Shown: positions 35,194-44,723, counted from the first letter of the stretch. The stretch is 64,000 nt of DNA from Ralstonia pickettii (GCF_001699815.1 NZ_MCGB01000096.1:79909-143908), one strand, 5' to 3'. Numbers and translations are program-made. The notes: generated from the letters alone by a model not told the origin.

Positions 35194-35478
35194 TCAGATG
35201 GGCGTCTGCGGCTCCGTCTGCCCCCCCTCAAGGAACGCCGGGAACCACCGCTCGGCGATCACACGACCCTCGCGCATGCCTGCGGCGATCGCTGCATCGG
35301 CCGAATCAAGATCGGCGGACACACGATGGAGCCGCTGCATCTGCGGATAGGACATGGCACCGTCCCGTGGTGCGCAGATAAACCCTGTGTATGCGTATCT
35401 GAATCCGGAGCCCCTGCCGAGCACGGCCAGCACCTGTATTGAGCAGCCCCTGAACTGCTGAATTGCCCACTGCTGCAT
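35194..35478 (-). CDS. Small hypothetical protein
   Basis: 94 residues (MQQWAIQQFRGCSIQVLAVL). The pattern of a short beta-rich start, GFRYAYTGFICAP, then ADLDSADAAIAAGMREGRVI is like small single-domain proteins seen in Burkholderiaceae that lack a function. GGGGG lies about eight bases upstream of the ATG, and an AT-rich promoter-like region with a nested dyad (35558-35594) is upstream. This makes a real gene more likely than chance. Confidence 0.5.
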   Translation of the reverse strand: MQQWAIQQFRGCSIQVLAVLGRGSGFRYAYTGFICAPRDGAMSYPQMQRLHRVSADLDSADAAIAAGMREGRVIAERWFPAFLEGGQTEPQTPI

Positions 35479-35557
35479 TCCAGCGCCCCCAAGTATTCAT
35501 CGCTGTCTTGATATTGTCGGCAGGCGACGGCTGCAAGGCAATTGTCGAAGACTTACA

Positions 35558-35594
35558 TTACATGTATGACATTTTTGTCATTGCTTTCATGTAA
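35558..35594. promoter_or_regulatory. AT-rich nested dyad, promoter/operator candidate
   Basis: TTACATG (35558-35564) pairs with CATGTAA (35588-35594), enclosing ATGACA-TTTT-TGTCAT (35566-35581). Read leftward, ATGACA and TAATGT are separated by about 16-17 bases, like -35 and -10 boxes. It would drive the small gene ending at 35194. Confidence 0.45.
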
Positions 35595-35634
35595 CTTAAT
35601 TCAAAGAAGATAGGTCGGGTTTTTCCTCCTCGTG

Positions 35635-35660
35635 CGCAGCCAAGATGGCTGCGTTTTTTT
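35635..35660 (+). terminator. Rho-independent terminator
   Basis: CGCAGCC-AAGAT-GGCTGCG followed by seven T residues. It reads rightward, but no clear gene ends just before it. A small transcript from the AT-rich region at 35560-35600 is possible. Confidence 0.7.
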
Positions 35661-35783
35661 GCCGATTCGGTGTTCAGGGGTCCGCTGTAGGTTCGCACCT
35701 GTAGGGGGCAAGGGGGCAGTTCGCGTATGCCGGTCCATACAAGCGCTGATTGGCAGATCGTCGTCAGCGTGAATACCGCACCA

Positions 35784-36233
35784 TCAATCCTTTGCTGGTC
35801 GGCCCGTCTTCACAGACTCTAGTTTCGCTACGACGGCGAGCAGACGATTCGCCGGCATCGCGGCCAGTAGGTTGACTCCAGCGCGCAAGAGTTCGCTCTT
35901 CTTGACCTTCCTACCACCTGCGAGACACCTCTCCTTGATCTCGGCGAGCATTCGATAGTCTGATTCCGGCATCGTGAAACTGTCCCGCACAACCTTGGTT
36001 TTCTTCGGCTTCTCCGGTGCCATCTCTCCCGCTGGGGTAGCCACGCTGGCAGCACGCTTTATCTTCTTCTGGTTCTTCTCTTGCCCGGTTGGCAATGCCG
36101 CCGGCTTGGCCGAGCTTTGTTTGGTTGCTCGCGCGCCTGCGCTCGCTTCAGATTTGGTTCGGCCAGTCTTTGCTGTCGCACTGGACGATGCGTTCTCAGC
36201 CACTGCCGCTTGCTTTGCCATTTCGAGTTCCAT
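35784..36233 (-). CDS. Lysine/alanine-rich hypothetical protein with helical C-terminal domain
   Basis: 149 residues from the ATG at 36231-36233, preceded by a strong GGGGG at seven bases. The first 80 residues are low-complexity Ala/Lys/Ser/Thr. The rest (VVRDSFTMPESDYRMLAEIK, VKKSELLRAGVNLLAAMP) is a conserved module seen in Burkholderiaceae, resembling a ribbon-helix-helix-like DNA-binding unit. A nucleoid-associated or regulatory role is possible. Not identified further. Confidence 0.7.
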   Translation of the reverse strand: MELEMAKQAAVAENASSSATAKTGRTKSEASAGARATKQSSAKPAALPTGQEKNQKKIKRAASVATPAGEMAPEKPKKTKVVRDSFTMPESDYRMLAEIKERCLAGGRKVKKSELLRAGVNLLAAMPANRLLAVVAKLESVKTGRPAKD

Positions 36234-36413
36234 CTGGTGCCCCCTTTTCTGATGTGTACTGAAACAGTATATATAGTTTCCGACGGGCAAAAAATTTGAA
36301 CACACCGATCAGGCTGAGGCCCGACGCCTCCTGACAAAGCTCGGACCGGATCTTGCCCACTGCTTCTGTGGATAAGTGACTGCACCTCCCCGACCGGTGC
36401 TCCAAGTAGAACC

Positions 36414-37280
36414 TCAGCGCTCGCAAGGAAGACACCCTAATGCGGCAATAGCAGCACGACGTCGGGCCTTCTTCTCCTTTCTAAGCCATTGCACAAACAG
36501 TTCGTGGGCTGTCGCGTACTCCGGCCTGACGGGGACTTGGGAGATGTAGGTTGCCCCGACAACCACGTCGTTCAGCTCTCCTAAAGCGTCTTGAAGCTGT
36601 TCCAGTCGGCGAATTCGTTTGATGTCCTTCTTTCCCAACACGGGCGAGAAGAACTCAAGCAGGTAACGCAGTCGCTTGATTTGGATACGCGTCTGATGCA
36701 ATTCCTGCAAGCCACCATTCGACGCGCGACGAAGCGCTCGATTCACCCGCCTGGACGCCGCTGCAATACTGGCGGGCGCAAACTTTCCGAGCGTCTCGCT
36801 GGTCTCTGGCTGTGCCTGCGTTGCGTTGCCAATCGCTTCTCTAAAGTCAGCCATCAGCTTCTCAGGCCCGATGCCTTCGAAGGTAACGCGGCTCTCGGCA
36901 CGCGCGCGCTGCCTGATGTCTTCCAACGCCTCCAGCAAGATCAAGGCAGAGGGCTGGCTCGGCGGAACGGCAGCGCGCAACAGCACGTTGACGATGATGT
37001 CCCAGTTCCTCGGCGGCCCAATTTGAGCCGCAACATCCGCTAGCCTGCATCGCCAGTCATCGGCCAGCGCCTTCGGAAGCAGGTCCCGATAGGCCCACAA
37101 CAGCGCCCGCAGTCTACGGATGGCGACTCTCATCCGATGACCGATCTCGGGGTCGTTGCTCCGTAGATACTCTGGTGCCCAGTGCTCGACGATTGCGATC
37201 TCAGGCGTGGCCAGCCGAGAGAGCATCGACAGGGCCTGTGCTTCGGCATGCAAAGGAGATGATGCGGCGGAGTTGACCAT
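36414..37280 (-). CDS. CHAD domain protein
   Basis: 288 residues covering one CHAD domain. HRMRVAIRRLRALLWAYRDLLP and HQTRIQIKRLRYLLEFF are the two conserved histidine/arginine helices, and the second half contains LEQLQDALGELNDVVVG. CHAD domains bind inorganic polyphosphate through these basic helices. There is no signal peptide and no CYTH domain, so it is a stand-alone CHAD protein. It is divergent from the chemoreceptor gene at 37662. Confidence 0.9.
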   Translation of the reverse strand: MVNSAASSPLHAEAQALSMLSRLATPEIAIVEHWAPEYLRSNDPEIGHRMRVAIRRLRALLWAYRDLLPKALADDWRCRLADVAAQIGPPRNWDIIVNVLLRAAVPPSQPSALILLEALEDIRQRARAESRVTFEGIGPEKLMADFREAIGNATQAQPETSETLGKFAPASIAAASRRVNRALRRASNGGLQELHQTRIQIKRLRYLLEFFSPVLGKKDIKRIRRLEQLQDALGELNDVVVGATYISQVPVRPEYATAHELFVQWLRKEKKARRRAAIAALGCLPCER

Positions 37281-37661
37281 CAGAATTGCCCATTGAGATC
37301 AGAGCACCGGTCGCAGCGAGCAGCCCAATCTCCCAATTGAATCGATGCGCGGCTTGCTGACACACACATGCAGTCTCATCACTCCATTGAGAGGTAGGAG
37401 CCAAGCCGGAGACGTTGGCCACCAGACTATCAGCCCACTGTAGACGAGTCCTCGGCACTGGCCTTGACACCTATCAACCGTAAATATAGAGGACACGGCG
37501 CGAGCGCGTCGCGCTTCAACAGCGGCAGGGTGGTAGACGGCGCACATATTTTCGCAGCAATAGTGCACTGCAAAAATTCATCTTAAGTGGCACGCAGATT
37601 GGCCGATAAGAAGACGTCCAGGCGAGGACCAGGTCTCGCCGAACTCGTCTTACCCGTCATC
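37281..37661. other. Intergenic region between CHAD and chemoreceptor genes
   Basis: No gene is visible in these 381 bases. The last 80 bases, from about TTAAGTGGCACGCAGATTGG (37583) on, are repeated with changes at about 41039-41118 upstream of a broken chemoreceptor copy. They probably hold the chemoreceptor promoter. Confidence 0.55.
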
Positions 37662-39206
37662 ATGAAACTGTCGATCAAACTGCCCCTCGCCTTTGGTATT
37701 GCGCTGCTGCTGATGTTCTCCGGAGCAATCTACGGAATCGCTTCGCTCAACCACTCCATCGTTGAATACAACACCACCGTGCAGGCCCGCGTCGCCGATG
37801 AGCGGGCGGTGACGAAAATGCTCGTTACCTTCAAAACGCAAGTGCAGGAGTGGAAGGACACGCTTCTGCGTGGTGAAGACCCAGTCAAGCTGGACAAATA
37901 TTGGGCGGCCTTCCTGAAAGGTGAGCAGGCTGTTTCTGATCAGGCAAAGGCGCTGCAGGATTCGCTTCCACCTGGCAAGAGTCGAGACCTGATCAAGCAA
38001 TTTGCCGAAGCGCATGTCGCCATGGGCGTCGGCTACCGAAAGGGCCACGATATGTTCGTCGCCGCCTCGTTCGACCCTACGGTTGGCGACAAGGTCGTAG
38101 CCGGGGTCGATCGCGAGCCAGCACGCCTGCTGGATGAAGCGGCTCAAGAGATCGCGAAGGAAAGCATCGCCGTATCAGCCAAAACGGCTGAAGCCGCGCA
38201 CACCGCATTGGTCGTCAGCTCCGCACTGATGCTCGTGGCATTCGGGCTGGGGCTGGCCGGCGCTTTCATATTCAGCCGCACCATTACGAAGCCACTTGCC
38301 CGCGCGGCGGATGTGGCCAGCGCGGTTTCGCATGGCGATCTAGCCAAGCCGTTTGACTCACGCGGCACAGACGAGATCGGTCAATTGCTCCATGCCCTCA
38401 AGCAGATGCAAACCAACCTTGCCAACGTGGTGAGCGAAGTGCGTCGGAATGCCGAAGGCGTTGCCGCTGCCAGCTCACAGATTGCTGCGGGCAACCTGAA
38501 TCTTTCGTCGCGTACGGAAGAACAGGCGGCGTCGCTGGAAGAGACCGCCGCGAACATTGGGGAGCTGACCTCAACCGTCCGACGCAATTCGGAGAGCGCC
38601 GTGCAGGCCTCCTCGCTCGCGGGGCACGCTTCCGACACCGCAGCACGCGGCGGCAAGGTCATGAACGAAGTTGTGCAGACCATGCAAGGCATCTCTGAGA
38701 GCTCTGCGAAGGTGGGCGAGATCATTGGTGTCATCGACAGCATTGCCTTCCAGACCAATATCCTGGCCCTCAACGCTGCAGTTGAAGCGGCCCGTGCCGG
38801 CGAGCAGGGCCGGGGCTTTGCCGTCGTGGCAGGCGAGGTGCGCACGCTCGCGCAGCGTAGCGCCTCGGCAGCCAAGGAAATCAAGGGCTTGATCAGTCAA
38901 TCCACAGAGCGCGTGGAAGCGGGGGCGCGGTTGGTGCACGAAGCCGGCACCATCATCGATGACATCGTCACCTCGGTGCATCGCGTGACGCAGATCGTTG
39001 GCGAGATTTCCGCAGCTTCGGCCGAGCAAAGCACCGGTATCGATCAAGTGAACGTTGCCGTGGGCCAGATTGAAGAAGTCACCCAGCAGAATGCGGCATT
39101 GGTGGAAGAGGCGTCGGCTGCCGCGCATGCCATGGCCGAGCAGGCCGATTCACTGCGCCGCGCGGTTGCAGTCTTCAAGCTCAGGGACAGCGCGGTGGGC
39201 GCCTGA
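37662..39206 (+). CDS. Methyl-accepting chemotaxis protein
   Basis: 514 residues from the ATG at 37662. TM1 spans about 9-29; a four-helix-type periplasmic sensor follows; TM2 lies near 190-212; HAMP comes next (ITKPLARAADVASAVSHGDL). The signalling domain contains the hairpin tip IDSIAFQTNILALNAAVEAA with AGEQGRGFAVVAGEVRTLAQ. The ligand is unknown. The C-terminus has no CheR-binding pentapeptide. A deleted duplicate lies 3.5 kb downstream. Confidence 0.93.
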   Translation: MKLSIKLPLAFGIALLLMFSGAIYGIASLNHSIVEYNTTVQARVADERAVTKMLVTFKTQVQEWKDTLLRGEDPVKLDKYWAAFLKGEQAVSDQAKALQDSLPPGKSRDLIKQFAEAHVAMGVGYRKGHDMFVAASFDPTVGDKVVAGVDREPARLLDEAAQEIAKESIAVSAKTAEAAHTALVVSSALMLVAFGLGLAGAFIFSRTITKPLARAADVASAVSHGDLAKPFDSRGTDEIGQLLHALKQMQTNLANVVSEVRRNAEGVAAASSQIAAGNLNLSSRTEEQAASLEETAANIGELTSTVRRNSESAVQASSLAGHASDTAARGGKVMNEVVQTMQGISESSAKVGEIIGVIDSIAFQTNILALNAAVEAARAGEQGRGFAVVAGEVRTLAQRSASAAKEIKGLISQSTERVEAGARLVHEAGTIIDDIVTSVHRVTQIVGEISAASAEQSTGIDQVNVAVGQIEEVTQQNAALVEEASAAAHAMAEQADSLRRAVAVFKLRDSAVGA

Positions 39207-39502
39207 CGAACAGGCCACGCGGTATGCAGGAATCTGCGGATGGCATCACCTGCTCATCGAGTTGCTGAGCGCAGGGCTTGATGCTGGCAAGCGCACTGCA
39301 GCCTGTCTTTCGAGTAGCGCAATACTCGGATCGATTATTTCTAAAAAAGAAACATTAAAGAGCCGTTCATCTGGATTGTTTACTTATTGCTGTCACATAA
39401 CTGACGCATTATCTCGCCTTAGCGTTCGGGGGCGCGTTCATTAGCTGGTTACGACAGGCCCCATCGCAGATTCATTCGTTCAAACAGCAATTGAGGCTAA
39501 CA

Positions 39503-40567
39503 GTGAAAAAAACTCTCCTCGCAGTGACAATCGCGGCCGGCACCGTGCCTGCCGCCGCATTTGCGCAGTCGTCGAATGTCACGCTTTACGGCATTGTTGA
39601 CGCCGGCGTCAGCTATCAAAGCCACGTGAAAGGCGGTGCCAACAGCAACGGCTCGGTCACCGCGCTCACCTCTGGTGGACTATCTGGGTCGCGCTGGGGC
39701 ATCCGTGGCGCTGAAGATCTGGGGAATAACCTGAAGGGTATCTTCGTATTGGAAAGCGGCTTTGACATCGACACCGGCAAATCTGCGCAGGGTAGTCGGT
39801 TGTTTGGTCGCCAGGCCTACGTAGGCTTGCAGGGCGATTTCGGCGCCGTCACGCTGGGGCGTCAGCAAAACGCGCTGTACGACCTGTTCGCAGCTTACGA
39901 TCCGATGGCCGTTGGACCGAACTACTCGCTGAATTCGGTGGACAACCAATTCAATGGCCGCGCCGACAATGCAGTCAAATACACGGGTAAGTTCGGCGGG
40001 TTGACTGCGACGGGTTTCTATAGCTTCGGGCGCGACAGCAATTCCGGACTCGGCGGTGAGGTCCCAGGCAGCTTCAAGGTCGGCAAGAACTATGGCGCGG
40101 GCGTAGCTTACGCAAATGGTCCGCTTTCGGTGGGTGTCGCCTATGACCAGTACCAGGGCAGCACCATTGCTGCCTCAGCACTCGATGCCAAACGCGCTGC
40201 CATTGGCGCGTCTTATGCAGTAGGCGATGCCAAGGTGTTTGCTGGTTATCGCTGGTTGCGCGATGAAGTCACGACCGGCACTGCACGCCACGACAATCTT
40301 TACTGGCTCGGCGCGCTCTACAAACTTACCCCTGCGTTCACTCTGACGGGCGCTGCCTACTATACGAACGCACGTACCGACAGCAACAGCTCCTGGATGT
40401 TCGTGCTGAACGCGGACTATGCGCTGTCCAAGCGTACCGACGCCTACGCGCTGATCGGCTATGTGAACAACAAGGGAAACGCAACTTATGGCGTGACTGG
40501 CACGGCTAACACGCTGCCGGGTCAGAACCAGACTGGCGCGATGGTTGGCGTGCGTCACCGCTTCTAA
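39503..40567 (+). CDS. Gram-negative general porin
   Basis: 354 residues from the GTG at 39503, chosen over the upstream TTG because GAGG sits six bases before it and the protein then starts MKKTLLAVTIAAG, a good signal peptide cleaved after AFA. The mature part begins QSSNVTLYGIVDAGV, the first strand of the OmpC-like trimeric porins of beta-proteobacteria. Repeated strand motifs and a terminal phenylalanine (GVRHRF) for Bam recognition follow. The loop-3 region FDIDTGKSAQGSRLFGRQAY is typical. A strong terminator follows. Confidence 0.93.
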   Translation: MKKTLLAVTIAAGTVPAAAFAQSSNVTLYGIVDAGVSYQSHVKGGANSNGSVTALTSGGLSGSRWGIRGAEDLGNNLKGIFVLESGFDIDTGKSAQGSRLFGRQAYVGLQGDFGAVTLGRQQNALYDLFAAYDPMAVGPNYSLNSVDNQFNGRADNAVKYTGKFGGLTATGFYSFGRDSNSGLGGEVPGSFKVGKNYGAGVAYANGPLSVGVAYDQYQGSTIAASALDAKRAAIGASYAVGDAKVFAGYRWLRDEVTTGTARHDNLYWLGALYKLTPAFTLTGAAYYTNARTDSNSSWMFVLNADYALSKRTDAYALIGYVNNKGNATYGVTGTANTLPGQNQTGAMVGVRHRF

Positions 40568-41118
40568 TTCAGCCCAATAAGGCAGGTCGACGCGTCGGGG
40601 GACGTGTCGCCGCTAGATCATATCGACCTTGACTTGTCACCGGGTTCAAGGACGTTTGGCCGGCGCTTTCGCCGGCCATTTTTTTTGGAACGCGGCAGGC
40701 GCCACACTCTTAACGAGATGCGCTGCAAGACCGCTGCTACGCACCTATCCGGGCAGGGCTGCCGTCGTTTCGAGCGGTTAAGACGTGACGACGGAAGATT
40801 CCCAGCTCAATGGGGGCGAGGATCGTCCGCTGCGCTTGGAGCCTGGGTGTCTCGTGAATGTTACTTTCAGGCCGGGAAGAAACCTCCCTCTGCCAAGCCC
40901 GACCAACCGTTAGCACGAGGCATACGCCATCGACCCACGACGCTCCACCCGATGCCGTAGCAGCGTCTTAAACCGACACGCTGATAGACGGCGCTCTTTT
41001 CTTGGTCCGTCATGGCGCTTTGCATTGCTGAAAACAGTATTAAGTGGCACGCAAATTAGTCGATAAGAGGACGTAGAGGCTGAGACCCTGCCCGGCCGTC
41101 ATCGCCTTACCCAACACC
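40568..41118. other. Intergenic region after the porin
   Basis: It contains the porin terminator (40658-40686) and, from about 40983, sequence homologous to the upstream region of the chemoreceptor gene at 37662 (TAGACGGCGC, then TTAAGTGGCACGCA). I see no gene between 40690 and 40980. Confidence 0.6.
40658..40686 (+). terminator. Porin terminator
   Basis: GGCCGGCG-CTTT-CGCCGGCC, then A and eight T residues. A textbook intrinsic terminator about 90 bases after the porin stop codon. Confidence 0.92.
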
Positions 41119-41297
41119 ATGTACCTGTCGAGCAAGTCAGCACGGCCGTCGATCGGATCGAGGAGGTCACAGAGCGGAATGCAGAACTGGTAGAAGAGCG
41201 TTAGGCCGCCGCTCATACAATGGCCGAGCAGGCCGATGCACTGTGTCGCGCGGCCAATCTTCAAGCTCGGGAACAGCACGGTGCGGTGGCCGCTTGA
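41119..41297 (+). pseudogene. Chemoreceptor duplicate with most of the gene deleted
   Basis: The start (ATG at 41119, then YLS, matching MKLS) is joined to the sequence for the last 50 residues of the receptor at 37662 (DRIEEVTERNAELVEE, then AAAHTMAEQADALCRAA). A stop codon interrupts at the EER*AAAH position. In the intact gene both break points lie at ATCAA, so a deletion by short homology explains it. The upstream 130 bases are also homologous. Confidence 0.85.
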
Positions 41298-41430
41298 GAG
41301 CCACGCAACTGCTATTCCCAAAATCTAGCAACAGAATCGCCTGCCAGCGGATTCGTTCGTTCTGCGCTCAGTTGTCGAATACGGTTTTGCTCCTCTTGTT
41401 TCGCCAATTTTTTGTCACCACCCCGATCTC

Positions 41431-42594
41431 ATGCTCAGCCCCCTCATTCTGGTAGGTATTGTGATCATGTCTTGCCTGATGAGCGTCGCCATCCTTGGTT
41501 CGCTGCTTCGGACTGGGGTGATGGGTATAGGTCGCTGGTGCTTAGCTCATGCACTGTTGGCCACTGCTTTGGCGTGGATGTTGGTCGCCGGTACTCAGCC
41601 AGGACAGTTCACGACCATTGGGGCTGCGTTGATTGCGGTGACGGCCATGCTGTTGCTCGTGCAGGGGATGCGGCAGTTCTTCGGCATGAGTTACGTACGG
41701 CACGACGAAACTGCGGCATTCGCCATCGCCTTCGCAGCGTTGGTGTACTTTACTTACGTGTCGCCGAACTTCGGTGCGAAGATCGCGCTCGTCTCCATTT
41801 TGCTCGCTTATTCACGAATCGCTGTGGGTACGTTGGCGCTGCGTCACGCGCCGCGTGACGGTGCGCGCTACCCATATCGATTCGTTGCGGCGGCCGCCTA
41901 TCTGGGCGCGTTATTCCATATCGCGCGGGCCGTCGCTGGAGGCTTCGGTGTGCCGCAAATGGCTCTTCTGGATCCCTCGCCCTGGAACGTTCTGTTTCTC
42001 GGGCTCGCAATTGTCACGTTGCCGTGCCTGTCAACCGGGATGGTGATGCTTGCACATGATCAGCTCGCGCGAAGAATGGAACAGCTCGCGAGTATCGACG
42101 AACTGACCGGTGCACTGATGCGACGAGCCTTCATCGAAAAGGCGAACGCGGTGCTTCGCGAAGCGGTTGCAAAGGGCAAGCCGGTATCGATCGCCATTCT
42201 GGACATCGACGAATTCAAAGCCGTCAACGACGCTTTTGGCCATGCAGTCGGAGATCGGACCCTTAGACACGTCGCATCTGTTGTGACCGCACGACTGCGG
42301 TCGAGCGACCTTTTCGGGCGTCTAGGCGGGGAGGAATTCGCGATTATTTGTGTGGATGCACAAAAGGCAGACGCAGCGGCGTTGATAAACGAACTGCGGC
42401 TTGCCGTCGAACGATCGCCAACAGAAGGCGTCCGCTGCACATTCAGCGCCGGGGTCGAATGCGTCATGCCCGGAGATACGTTGGAGGTTGCCTTGGCGCG
42501 GGCTGACGCGGCACTGTATCTGGCAAAAGCCACAGGGCGCAATCGAGTCGTCACGGCGCCAGAAGTCGAAGAGCGCGACGTTGAAACGCATTGA
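41431..42594 (+). CDS. Membrane-bound diguanylate cyclase (GGEEF)
   Basis: 387 residues. Six to seven hydrophobic helices in residues 1-200 form an uncharacterised sensor. Then come SIDELTGALMRRAFIEKANA, LDIDEFKAVNDAFGHAVGD and the signature RLGGEEF. RSSD at the I-site position allows c-di-GMP feedback. The catalytic signature is intact, so it is probably an active cyclase. It stands alone, following the chemoreceptor remnant. Confidence 0.92.
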   Translation: MLSPLILVGIVIMSCLMSVAILGSLLRTGVMGIGRWCLAHALLATALAWMLVAGTQPGQFTTIGAALIAVTAMLLLVQGMRQFFGMSYVRHDETAAFAIAFAALVYFTYVSPNFGAKIALVSILLAYSRIAVGTLALRHAPRDGARYPYRFVAAAAYLGALFHIARAVAGGFGVPQMALLDPSPWNVLFLGLAIVTLPCLSTGMVMLAHDQLARRMEQLASIDELTGALMRRAFIEKANAVLREAVAKGKPVSIAILDIDEFKAVNDAFGHAVGDRTLRHVASVVTARLRSSDLFGRLGGEEFAIICVDAQKADAAALINELRLAVERSPTEGVRCTFSAGVECVMPGDTLEVALARADAALYLAKATGRNRVVTAPEVEERDVETH

Positions 42595-43072
42595 ACCGCA
42601 GCCACTTTGAAATCCAATCTACTGAATCACGATGGCCGAACTGTGGTTTTACGATGACCATCGCATAACTTCCCGACTCGAAACCAGTTCAGCTAGGTGG
42701 CTTTCAACGGAGAGTACGCTTCTCCCCTCTAATGGGTGGTTAAGTTTCTTTTCAATCCACTGATAATGAAAGAACGCAGAATATTCAATGGTTCCCTATT
42801 GTTGCGTGCTCTGCGTTTTCTGACGCTCTTCCGGAGGGATGAAGGCGTCTGCGCCCGAGTCGTGTGCAGGGGCGCTTTTTTTCTATCAGAAGCAAACGTT
42901 TGACTCACATGAGAAGGCCGACGTCCTACTCTCATCAGGGAGCGTCGTGGAGCGATGCTAGCTAGAAAAGCCCCAGAGGCTCCGCCGCCCATCCCAGCTG
43001 TAAGTTACGCCCTCTGCCCGCCACCCAATGTGAACAACGACGCAAAGCGCTATCCGCCCTGCGACCGAGCCG
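42595..43072. other. Intergenic region with one terminator-like hairpin
   Basis: GCGCCC (42851-42856) can pair with GGGCGC (42870-42875), followed by seven T residues (42876-42882). This gives a rightward terminator 260 bases after the cyclase. No gene is seen; reading frames here have no coding character. Confidence 0.5.
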
Positions 43073-43459
43073 TTACGGCCGCTGTAAATTGCCGCTTGGG
43101 TGAAAGATGCTTCCGGGGACCACCGCGCAGATATCGAAGCCCATCTCGTTGTCGTCGGTCTCTTCTGCGCCTTCGAGCGCCCAGTGCGCCCAATCCTTCA
43201 ATCGCCCGCACGTACTTGCACGAGCGTCGATCGACTGGTGAAAGTAGGCCTGCAACATCAACTCCGTCAGGTGAAATGAAAACGAGTTGACCTGCTTGGC
43301 GCCTTGCGGGCCTTCTACTATCCACCACGCGTGGACGCCTATCCCGTCTAGCTCATCGCCTTCAAGTCGCAGGACGGCGCGACGGGGCAGCGTCTCAGTT
43401 AGCGCATCTTGGAGTTCACGCAGACAAGTCGTCTCGGCTTCGCTGATCCACTCGCGCAT
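43073..43459 (-). CDS. Uncharacterised protein, possible paralogue of the gene at 43616
   Basis: 128 residues from the ATG at 43457-43459, with GGAGG about four bases upstream. It is not recognised. LRELQDALTETLPRRAVLRL near the N-terminus aligns loosely with LWELESSVCRALPRGALVRS of the next protein, and both continue with a W-containing strand and a helical segment. It is acidic, with no signal peptide. The two are on one strand, about 155 bases apart, and may form a leftward pair. Confidence 0.55.
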   Translation of the reverse strand: MREWISEAETTCLRELQDALTETLPRRAVLRLEGDELDGIGVHAWWIVEGPQGAKQVNSFSFHLTELMLQAYFHQSIDARASTCGRLKDWAHWALEGAEETDDNEMGFDICAVVPGSIFHPSGNLQRP

Positions 43460-43615
43460 AAGGCCTCCGCATTTCCGCATGCCCACATTGACGGGCCGCC
43501 ATTCGAAGGTAGATGCTGCGTAACCCCGTGCGTTGACGGCGCACAACGAACCTGCGTTTAGAGAGTCAAGCAGCGGACAGGACAGAACCCAGCCGCTGTT
43601 GGACAGAACTTCCGC

Positions 43616-44068
43616 TCACATCAGTGGCGGCAATGACGCGCCACGATAGAGCGAAAAATCGTGTTCCCGGTCTTCACGGCCCACTTGAATGGCGTCTCGC
43701 TCATCGAGAAAGAAGACGTTTGGCGCGGTGAGCACCAGGTCGTAGCCTGTGTCTGCGCACAACTCTCCGCCCTGAAATTCCAACTGGACGTACAGCCATT
43801 CGCTCACGCGCCGACAGATCTCCTCCCGTCTTGGGTGGTTCAATCGGCAGTACGCTTTGGCCTCTGCCAGGCTGAAATGCACGGCTAACGCACATTCCTG
43901 CCGATTTCCACGGACTGTCGACATCGACCATTTCGCTGCCACGTCATAGCCGCCGCAGTGGGCTCGGGCCGACCTGACGAGCGCTCCTCTGGGTAATGCA
44001 CGGCACACCGAGGACTCCAGTTCCCAAAGAGCGGCGGCGACCACCTCGTCTGGTTGATGCTCAAGCAT
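43616..44068 (-). CDS. Uncharacterised protein, possible paralogue of the gene at 43073
   Basis: 150 residues starting MLEHQPDEVVAAALWELESS. It ends with ANVFFLDERDAIQVG and a short tail. No domain is recognised and no membrane segments are seen. GGGGG lies about eight bases before the ATG, which supports translation. The similarity to the neighbour is limited to the N-terminal 60 residues and should be tested by profile comparison. Confidence 0.6.
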   Translation of the reverse strand: MLEHQPDEVVAAALWELESSVCRALPRGALVRSARAHCGGYDVAAKWSMSTVRGNRQECALAVHFSLAEAKAYCRLNHPRREEICRRVSEWLYVQLEFQGGELCADTGYDLVLTAPNVFFLDERDAIQVGREDREHDFSLYRGASLPPLM

Positions 44069-44372
44069 GATGCTCCCCCGTTTTTAGCCTATTGGATGGC
44101 TCTTTCTAATAGGACCCCACGGTATGTCGATGCTGGCCTTCGCTGGCTGATACAGATCAAATTCTGGATGGGTCGCTCAGCAACTGAGAAGTAGCGCTCA
44201 CCGGTTTTCGGAGGTCCAGGGCCGCTGACCGTCCTTTTTCCCACCCTTGAAGAAATGGCCAACCGCCTCCTCAGCCGCGACCCCCGACCGCTCCACAACC
44301 GCTCTGCAATCGCCCGCCAGCACGCCTGGCATGCCGGCTGCTTCCTCCACGGGAGCGCAACGGAGCCCATGC
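44069..44372. other. Intergenic region upstream of the repair operon
   Basis: No gene can be supported in these 304 bases. A T/C-rich stretch with CGGTTTTCGGAGGTCC lies near 44200. Promoters for the rightward operon are expected here but no clear -35/-10 pair stands out. Confidence 0.4.
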
Positions 44373-44723
44373 ATGCATCAGGGATTACGAGCAGCAAAAC
44401 AAGCAGCCGCAGGTTGGTTATTCTTTCTGGTATCGACGTCCGGCAGCGGGCTTTCGCTTGCGCAGCCGGCTGAGCCGCACCCGGCATCGCCAGACGCCGC
44501 TCCAGCGGTTCAACCCAAGACGGCAAAGCACTCCTTGTCGCGGTATCCGGACACCATGCCGGCCTCCGCACCGAAGTCGCCCGCCACGCAGCCCGCGGAC
44601 ACTTCCGCGGGAACGCGTCAGCCTAGTGGTGGTGATTCGGCCGGCCCAGGTGCCGCCGCCGCAGGGCCCGGGGGCCCGGCCGACATGCGTGCCGAGCCCG
44701 TACGCAAGCAGCCATTGCGCTGA
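44373..44723 (+). CDS. Secreted Ala/Pro-rich hypothetical protein
   Basis: 116 residues from the ATG at 44373, preceded by GGAG at seven bases. Residues 1-30 form a signal peptide (AAAGWLFFLVSTSGSG, cleavage after SLA). The rest is Pro/Ala/Gly/Ser-rich and probably disordered. It ends 59 bases before the exonuclease gene. No function is recognised; the link to the repair operon is only positional. Confidence 0.5.
   Translation: MHQGLRAAKQAAAGWLFFLVSTSGSGLSLAQPAEPHPASPDAAPAVQPKTAKHSLSRYPDTMPASAPKSPATQPADTSAGTRQPSGGDSAGPGAAAAGPGGPADMRAEPVRKQPLR

Noticed and set aside
42729..42992. Leftward 87-residue frame in the gap after the cyclase
   Set aside because: It spans the terminator-like hairpin, has no ribosome site and no coding character.
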